From the NCBI RefSeq assembly GCF_947172395.1, contig NC_069093.1:12373561-12437560 (forward strand): a stretch of DNA of 64,000 nt, given 5' to 3'. The notes beneath the pieces are model-generated. The model ran no database searches. It was not told the DNA's origin and worked only from the letters and a program-made list of their open reading frames with translations. The number at the start of each line of letters is the position of its first letter. The stretch's first letter is position 1. Made by a program: the position numbers and the translations under genes. Source of the stretch: Bicyclus anynana. Its lineage: Eukaryota; Arthropoda; Insecta; Lepidoptera; Nymphalidae. This document shows positions 57,678-64,000 of the stretch, one piece after another.

Positions 57678-58145
57678 TATTAGAACCACAGAACATAAAA
57701 CAAAAAGCTCTACCCACAGTGCCAAGTATACCATTATTAGAACCACAGAACACAAAACAAGAAGCTCTACCCACAGAGCCAAGTAGACCATTATTAGAAC
57801 CACAGAACATAAAACAACAAGCTCTACCCACAGTGCCAAGTAGACCATTATTAGAACCACAGACCATGAAATAACAAGCTCTACCCACAGCGCCAAGTAG
57901 ACCATTATTAGAACCACAGAACATAAAACGACAAGCTCTACCCACAGCGCTAACTGGACCATTATTAAAACCGGAGAACATAAAACAAAAAGTTCTACCC
58001 ACAGCACCAAGTAGATCATAATTAGAACCACAGAACATAAAACGACAAGCTCTACCCACAGCGCCAAGTAGATCATAATTAGAACCACAGAACATAAAAC
58101 GACAAGCTCTACCCACAGCGCCAAGTAGATCATAATTAGAACACA
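57678..58145 (+). repeat. 57-bp minisatellite, about 8 units
   Basis: Unit TTATTAGAACCACAGAACAT-AAAACAACAAGCTCTACCCA-CAGCGCCAAGTAGACCA. Fifty-seven is divisible by three, so frames stay open. The plus-strand frame 57551-57874 (a hydrophobic start, then LLEPQNIKQ-type repeats) stops at unit 4 through a single CAA-to-TAA change. The minus strand is open through all units as a hydrophobic 19-residue repeat (MIYLALWVELVVLCSVVLI). Confidence 0.95.
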
Positions 58146-58762
58146 GAAGGCTAAAGCTAATTAGAACAATGACAAGGTATTGTGAAACATAAGATACCAA
58201 ATATTCTAGAAGAATATTCCACGTGAAACATAAGATAACAATTATTTTACAAGAATATTCCACACAGACCCAGTGCCCTTCTTGATACAACTATTTAACT
58301 ACAACACTGACTACCGTTGGAAGTTGGTAATAAAATTTACGACACATGGGACCTTTGCCAACACGATATGGATTGTTTTCGCATGAGTTTTTTGATGTTG
58401 TTACCTTGAATTTGGCTGACTCTAACCTTTAGATACTAGTTATCGCCCACTACATTGCAATCCTTATCCTATAAATGAAGAGATTCGGGGCTTAGACCTA
58501 CCGCAATGGAGCGGCTAGATGGTAGACTCAGATGGTAATTAATTATAGTGCCCGGGATCGAAGGGATAAAGCACTTTCCGAGGCATGAGGGTGTTACACC
58601 TTCATTTTCCTAACTTCGGGTTACTACCGCGGATTATAGGAAGAAGGTATTCATAGAGTACATTGAATGGTATTTGTATATTGGTAAAGTCCAATACTTC
58701 ATAGACTGACCCAGGACTTCATTATCTTGAACATACATGACATGATACAAAGCTTTTAAGAC

Positions 58763-59030
58763 GGCCTCCGTGTCGCATTGGACTTTCAAAACGAAGGTTC
58801 TGGGTCCCGGCTGGGCTGATTGAGGTTTTTTTAATTGGTCCAGGTCTGGCTTTCGTTGTGGCTACCACCCCCGGCAAGGACGTACCGCCAAGCGATTTAG
58901 CGTTCCGGTAGATGTCGTGTAGAAACCGAAGTGTGTGTAGATTTTCATCCTACGCCTGACAAGTTAGCTAATCAATCTGAGAGATCAAGATGAGATTGCA
59001 GTCAAGAATAAAAAAACTTGTAGAAAGAAT
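58763..59030 (+). repeat. SINE family B, degraded
   Basis: Deletions in the head (GCATTGGACTTTC) and in the GGTGGGAGGCTTC block. Confidence 0.75.
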
Positions 59031-59786
59031 TAAAAAAAGCTACATAGGTTTACAAGACTAATGAGGTAATGGACCTCATTCACACAGAGAGGAATAGTTC
59101 TCGAAGGTATTGTACTCCTATCGTTTCAAGTTGCTCTATTTGTAACTAATATGATTCCAAAGCTCCGGAATGTTCTGTGAGCTCTCTCGGTCGGTGTGAA
59201 TAACAATACGCTTGGTTTAAAGGAGACGATCGTATAGGTACTGTTGACGAAGTAAATGTACTCCTACAAACTGTTTTTAACTAAGCAAATACGATACTTT
59301 TTAGTAGATAGTATTAGATATTTGGTACAAAGCTCGATTTTATGAAGTACCGTCATAATTATGACAAAAGTTAATGGACACAGGGCAGTTTTGCTTTTTT
59401 TTCATTTTGCTATCAACAAGTATCAAGTATGTATTGTATTATTTCTCCAAATTTGTATTTACTGCTACAGTTTTGGTATTAAGGTCAAGGCACCAGATAT
59501 CACAATATTGCTAAATTGGGATTACACAATATTAAAATAAATGTTTTTTTTCTTCTATCTTTCTAAGCTCAATTACGTAATTACTTTAGATGAAGAATAA
59601 GTTGCGAAGACAATTTTCACTCCCAGCTTGTTACCTACAGTTTTCACTCGGGATATTAATGAGATTTCTCAGTAATTTGATATAATAGAGATTGAGCAAA
59701 GAAATTAATGTAGAATTAAATGGGCACTATAAGATTTTATTGCTGTATCACGATTGATTATTTTCACGATTGATTGATTATATTGA

Positions 59787-60014
59787 TTGATTTGGCTGGT
59801 GGGAGGCTTCAGCCGTGGCTAGTTACCACCCTACCGGCAAAGACGTACCGCCAAGCGATTTAGCGTTCCGGTACGATGCCGTGTAGAAACCGAAAGGGAT
59901 GTGGATTTTCATCCTCCTCCTAACAAGTTAGCCCGCTTCCATCTTAGACTGCATCATCACTTACCATCAGGTGATATTGTAGTCAAGGGCTAACTTATAA
60001 GAATAAAAAAAAAA
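59787..60014 (+). repeat. SINE family B, 5' truncated
   Basis: Starts at TTGGCTGGTGGGAGGCTT; body and A-tail intact. Confidence 0.85.
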
Positions 60015-60142
60015 ACGAAAGTTTTCTAATTCATGATGATTGTAATTATTATGGTGGTAGAGACAGACTTTGTATGTCAAATTACAATAGAAATGCTTCT
60101 TTCTACAGTCACAGCAATACTGTTTTATTGTTTATTGTAACA

Positions 60143-60228
60143 CTAGCGGACGCCCGCGACTTTGTCCGTGTGAAATTCCATACTAACTTAAATCCATACA
60201 GACTTTCGCGTTTATGATATTAGTAGAA
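60143..60228 (-). mobile_element. Helitron-like element, family D, internally deleted
   Basis: Only 86 bp: both ends kept (CTAGCGGACGCCCGCGAC and GACTTTCGCGTTTATGATAT), middle lost. Confidence 0.65.
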
Positions 60229-60239
60229 TACGATAAATC

Positions 60240-60440
60240 AAAGTCAAAATTCATTTATTTCAAATAGGCTTACTTTACAAGCTCTTTCGAAACGTCAGGT
60301 AATAATATTAAACTTAAGATAATGGTGATAATAATTATTCGAAAACTTAAAATTAAAGTTACGAGGGTTCCAAACGCGCCTTGGTCCGAGAAGAGCCCAC
60401 AACAAACTCAGCCAGGTTTATCCTTTTTTAGTTTATCACC
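60240..60440 (-). repeat. LINE 3' end, copy 2 of the same family
   Basis: Reverse complement of 34213-34408: CAAAGTCAAAATTCATTTAT at the left, GAAGAGCCCACAACAAACTC at the right. Confidence 0.6.
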
Positions 60441-60548
60441 ATTTTACAATAGGTATATAAGTAGCCTGTCATGTAATACATTTCATTTCCCAGCAACTTT
60501 GTCATTTACGTAATCATTGACACTATAATACGACTTTTTTATAACATA

Positions 60549-60844
60549 CTAGCGGACCCGGTCAAGCTTCGCTTTGACTTATGTGCACTTTTTCCCTATC
60601 CCTACTCTACCCCTACCCTACCCCTCCCTACCCTACCCCTACCCCTTGACTCTTAAACGTTTGTATAGGAAATAGAAAACGGTTGTTTTTATGGTTTTCT
60701 CGGCAATTATTCTGGTTTTTCTCACCTTTTAAACCTTCTCTATACCTCCACGAACATTTCAAGATCAAGATAAGATAAATCCGCTCAGCCGTTCTGGAGT
60801 TTTAGCGAGACTAACGAACAGCAATTCATTTTTATATATATAGA
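60549..60844 (-). mobile_element. Helitron-like element, family F
   Basis: Inverted relative of 3073-3415: CTAGCGGACCCGGTCAAGCT, a CCCTACCCCTACC array at 60595-60645, TTTTAGCGAGACTAACGAAC and a TATATATATAGA end. Confidence 0.75.
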
Positions 60845-61251
60845 TACATCTCTACTTATAAAATATGTTTGTGTACAGAAATATTAAACTCCTTTACATT
60901 TACAAGAACATTTTGGCAACCCATCAGGAAAGTTACATAACATAGTACTCCGAGATGTGGACAAAGCAACTTTATTTAGTAGTCAAGTAAGGGCCAAGGG
61001 TCTGCTGTAATTTATTTTATTCGCCGATTAAATCGTGCCCTACATCGAGAATCGATTCCAACTGTTATTCGATAAGGGTTAGGGGCAATTGTTAGTTGTG
61101 AATAATGAAACTTGCCTTCTGTATTACAAACTATAAAAATTGGAAGTGGGGATACAATGAACTTGGAAGCAATAAAGTCTTGGGAATATATTATTCAATT
61201 ACATAGAAATGAAAATGATCTAAGCATTAGTTTCTCATTTATTTATGGCTG

Positions 61252-61718
61252 CAGGGGCGTAGCTATCGCCATACCAGCCATTTACCCGCGTGGTTCCCGT
61301 TCCCGTAGCACAGAATAGCAATGCTGATCGACTACCATACTCAATAAGTAAACCTGTTCAGACGCGCTAAAAGCACGCCACCTTCCACCCGCGCAGCAAG
61401 TTGAATGCTCATAAATCGCACGACTGTTGATTCTTGAGCAAGCTCAAAATAAGCATGTTCATTATTAGCAATGTTGCGATACACATGCTAATGAGTAGCA
61501 ACTGCTCAATAATAGCTTTTGTGCGTGAAATGAGCAATTATGCTTTTGTGCGTGAAATGAGCATGTGTAACAGTAGCTTTAGGATAAGTAATACTTAGTA
61601 GTTAAGTATATTTATTTAAAGTAAGCATTTTTGTTTTTTATGTAAGAAATTTTTACTATTTATTGGGGCCTCTAACTATTTTTGATACAGGGCCCTCCGG
61701 GGGACGCTACGACACTAT
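61252..61718. mobile_element. hAT-like non-autonomous element with nested pieces
   Basis: CAGGGGCGTAGCTATCGCC at the left, CCGGGGGACGCTACGACACT at the right. It includes a Helitron-like scrap (TACCCGCGTGGTTCCCGTTC) and a 27-bp direct duplication at about 61514-61565. Confidence 0.5.
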
Positions 61719-62016
61719 GTGCAATTAATAGTTATTACTAAACATGAACTATAAATTATCTTCTACTGTTAATATCCCACGCCAAATTTTTTTCTTAGTT
61801 ATAAAGTTTCGTATATATAATGGTTGAAGGCATAATTCTTCTCATTGAGTATGTCGACGTGCCTAAGATTTTTTTAGATCTAAATCGAAAAGATAATACC
61901 GTTTAGACACTTTGTGGTCGAAAAAGAATAAATTAGTATCTACAATCATAATTTTTAAGAGCATAGACTTTTTTTGAATGTAACAGAATAAGTAAACTCA
62001 AAACTACGAAGGCAAG

Positions 62017-62221
62017 CATTACAAGGTTCTCTCCTTATAGGAGAGGTAAACATTACAAGGCCTCTTTCCTTATAGGAGAGGTAGACACTACAAGGCCTCT
62101 TTCCTTACAGAAGAGGTAGACATTACTGAGCCTTTTTCATTAAAGGAGAGGTAGATGTTACAATGCCTCTCTTCTTAAAGGAGAAGTAGACAATACAAGG
62201 CATGTATCCTTAACAGAGTCA
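62017..62221 (+). repeat. 35-bp minisatellite, about 6 units
   Basis: Unit ATTACAAGGCCTCTTTCCTT-ATAGGAGAGGTAGAC. Each unit holds a small hairpin (CTCTCCT/AGGAGAG in the best unit). Confidence 0.85.
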
Positions 62222-63589
62222 TCACTATTAAAGCTTTTTTAACGATGCATCACACCAGACCTTCTTTTTTCTTTTCTGCTTTACGACGAGTATTTATCTT
62301 CTCCAGATGAAAGCGACTGATTGCTATAAGAAAATGTCCGACCTAATTTTCATTTATACTATTGGATACCTATTTCACGCCACGTCACAGCACACACAAT
62401 GGCAAGTCTCGCTCATAAAAGACGCTGTGCAAGGGCTGTGGCCTGATTCCTGCCTTTATCTGGAACGGTTGCAAATGTGGTACATTTATTTTAAAGCATT
62501 TTGCATGCACATGTTGTTTTATGCGACGCGTTTTTTTTTATTGTTTTATTTTCTCCTACTGTACGTGGGCTGCGAGTAAAGAAGCTTAATTAAAAATGTT
62601 TACAATGTTGCGAATTGGTTGACTGGTTTTAGGGTTCCTCAGTTACAGCCGTTAAACTATGTAGTTCCGTCAATTATATATCACTTGTCGATGTCAATTC
62701 TAAGCACCTACCTATGTGAAAAACATTTTCTTACTTGAAATGGCATAATAGATTGTGATTTAGATAAACTTACAGCACAAGTGATAATTATGCATCAAAG
62801 CTATTAATACTTATCCCGCCAATCCACATTGGGTGGCTATAAATTAAGTCTATGGTCGTATAAGGAGGGACGCCATGCCCAGTAATTGGTAGTGAAAATA
62901 TGCTAAACATTAATAATTACAGGAAACTTAACACGCTAATAATAACTGAACATCGCTAACAATCTCTTTTCTTTCTAAGGACTCAAGTTTAGACTTCGGA
63001 ATGAACTACAGTATGAAGATTTTAGCATTTTGATCAAATCATTAATTAGCAATGTCGAATCGATCTACTTATTTATGGAAGTTGTTTAAAATATAATAAG
63101 ACCTACTCATTATAACTTTCTTATTTGTGAGACTGAACTTGCTCTCAACTCAAGTGGGCCAATGATGTAGGATAATCTTGTAAAATAATTGGCATCTCAC
63201 AAGCGTACTTGTCGCTGAAAAGAAAATAAGAAACAGCCCTCTAAAAAAGAAATACAAATACTTAATCGTATTTAAGGGGATGAAATTGGTTGCGTTATTT
63301 GTAGCCGAATATGGGTTGATAACGAGGTGCAAAATTCAGTGATTTGCCCAAATAAAATATTATACCTAGTGTCTATTTCAGGATATCTTGTGGTGCTCGT
63401 CTCTTGAGCTTTCTGAAAGTTGTACCGGGTTTCTTTATCATTAGGTTCCTTGCAAGGTGGTAGAATCATTACAAATAGTCAACTGTCAAAAGTGCTTGTA
63501 AACAGAGCCGAATACAGTTATGCTCATAACTCAACATTCAGAAGTTGGTTACGAAACTTCGGCCTTGCTTTTTTTTTCTTTTTTGATCC

Positions 63590-63758
63590 AGATTTTCTTA
63601 ATTGGTTCAGGTCTGGCTGGTGGGAATCTTCGGCCGTGGCTAGTTACCACCCTACCGGCAAAGACGTACCGCCAAGCTATTTCTAACTTAAAGTGCGAAT
63701 TTTCATCCTCTTCCTAACAAATTAGCCAGCTTCCATCTTAGATTGCATCACTTACCAT
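63590..63758 (+). repeat. SINE family B, truncated at both ends
   Basis: Starts at GATTTTCTTAATTGGTTCAG and ends at CACTTACCATCA, joining the LINE 3' end at 63759. Confidence 0.75.
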
Positions 63759-64000
63759 CATAGCTTTAAGCAATGTGTTAAAAAACATTTACCTAGTCGA
63801 GGGTACTACAACATTGATGAGTTCCTTAATGATAAAGATGCTTGGAGGCCGTTGGATCAGCTTCCACCTTCACACAGGAAGTAAAACTATAAGAAATGTA
63901 AACAGTAATTGTTATCAATTGTAAATTTTAATACTGTATGACTTTTTCAAAAGAGCAACTGTTGAGTTTCTTGCCGGTATCTTCTCAGCAGAACCTGCCT
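63759..64000 (+). pseudogene. 3' end of a LINE ORF2 and its tail, running off the window
   Basis: Encodes FKQCVKKHL, then GYYNIDEFLNDKDAWRPLDQ and LPPSHRK before a stop, the usual last residues of a lepidopteran LINE. The 3'UTR includes GTTGAGTTTCTTGCCGG and continues past 64000. Confidence 0.6.

Overview
The window looks like lepidopteran (moth or butterfly) nuclear DNA. It is AT-rich and gene-poor, and it is packed with interspersed elements of the kinds typical of Lepidoptera: two tRNA-headed SINE families, several Helitron-like families that end in a hairpin plus CTAG, RTE-type and jockey-type LINE pieces, and many short inverted-repeat elements. No bacterial, viral or organellar gene was recognised. 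The family names are recalled from general knowledge of insect repeats and were not checked against a database.

One host gene is visible. On the minus strand at 17313-16909 lies the start-codon exon of a T-type voltage-gated calcium channel alpha-1 subunit (Drosophila Ca-alpha1T, vertebrate CACNA1G/H/I). It encodes the cytoplasmic N-terminus and stops just before transmembrane segment IS1. The exon ends at a textbook U12-type (AT-AC) donor, and its 5'UTR has a strong acceptor and three upstream ORFs. Everything from 16908 down to 1 is therefore probably the first coding intron. Everything above 17313 is a 5'UTR intron or upstream DNA.

About 0.8 kb upstream of that exon, and antisense to it, is a full-length jockey-type LINE (18107-26237) with a 12-bp target-site duplication. 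Its ORF1 is intact, with three zinc knuckles. Its ORF2 (endonuclease plus reverse transcriptase) is split by a 3.4-kb piggyBac-type transposon at a TTAA site (20996-24373). The piggyBac carries an intact-looking two-exon transposase on the minus strand, with the DDD triad, a C-terminal cysteine-rich domain and unusual subterminal palindromes.

Layout: 1-16.9 kb is intron filled with SINE, Helitron-like, RTE and fold-back elements. 16.9-17.3 kb is the calcium channel exon. 18.1-26.2 kb is the LINE with nested piggyBac. 26.3-28.6 kb holds a perfect 44-bp palindrome and a 48-bp minisatellite. 28.6-31.8 kb is mostly unique AT-rich DNA. 31.8-64 kb is a mosaic of SINEs, Helitron-like copies, long inverted repeats, G-rich arrays, a 57-bp and a 35-bp minisatellite, and LINE 3' ends, with no further gene I can support.
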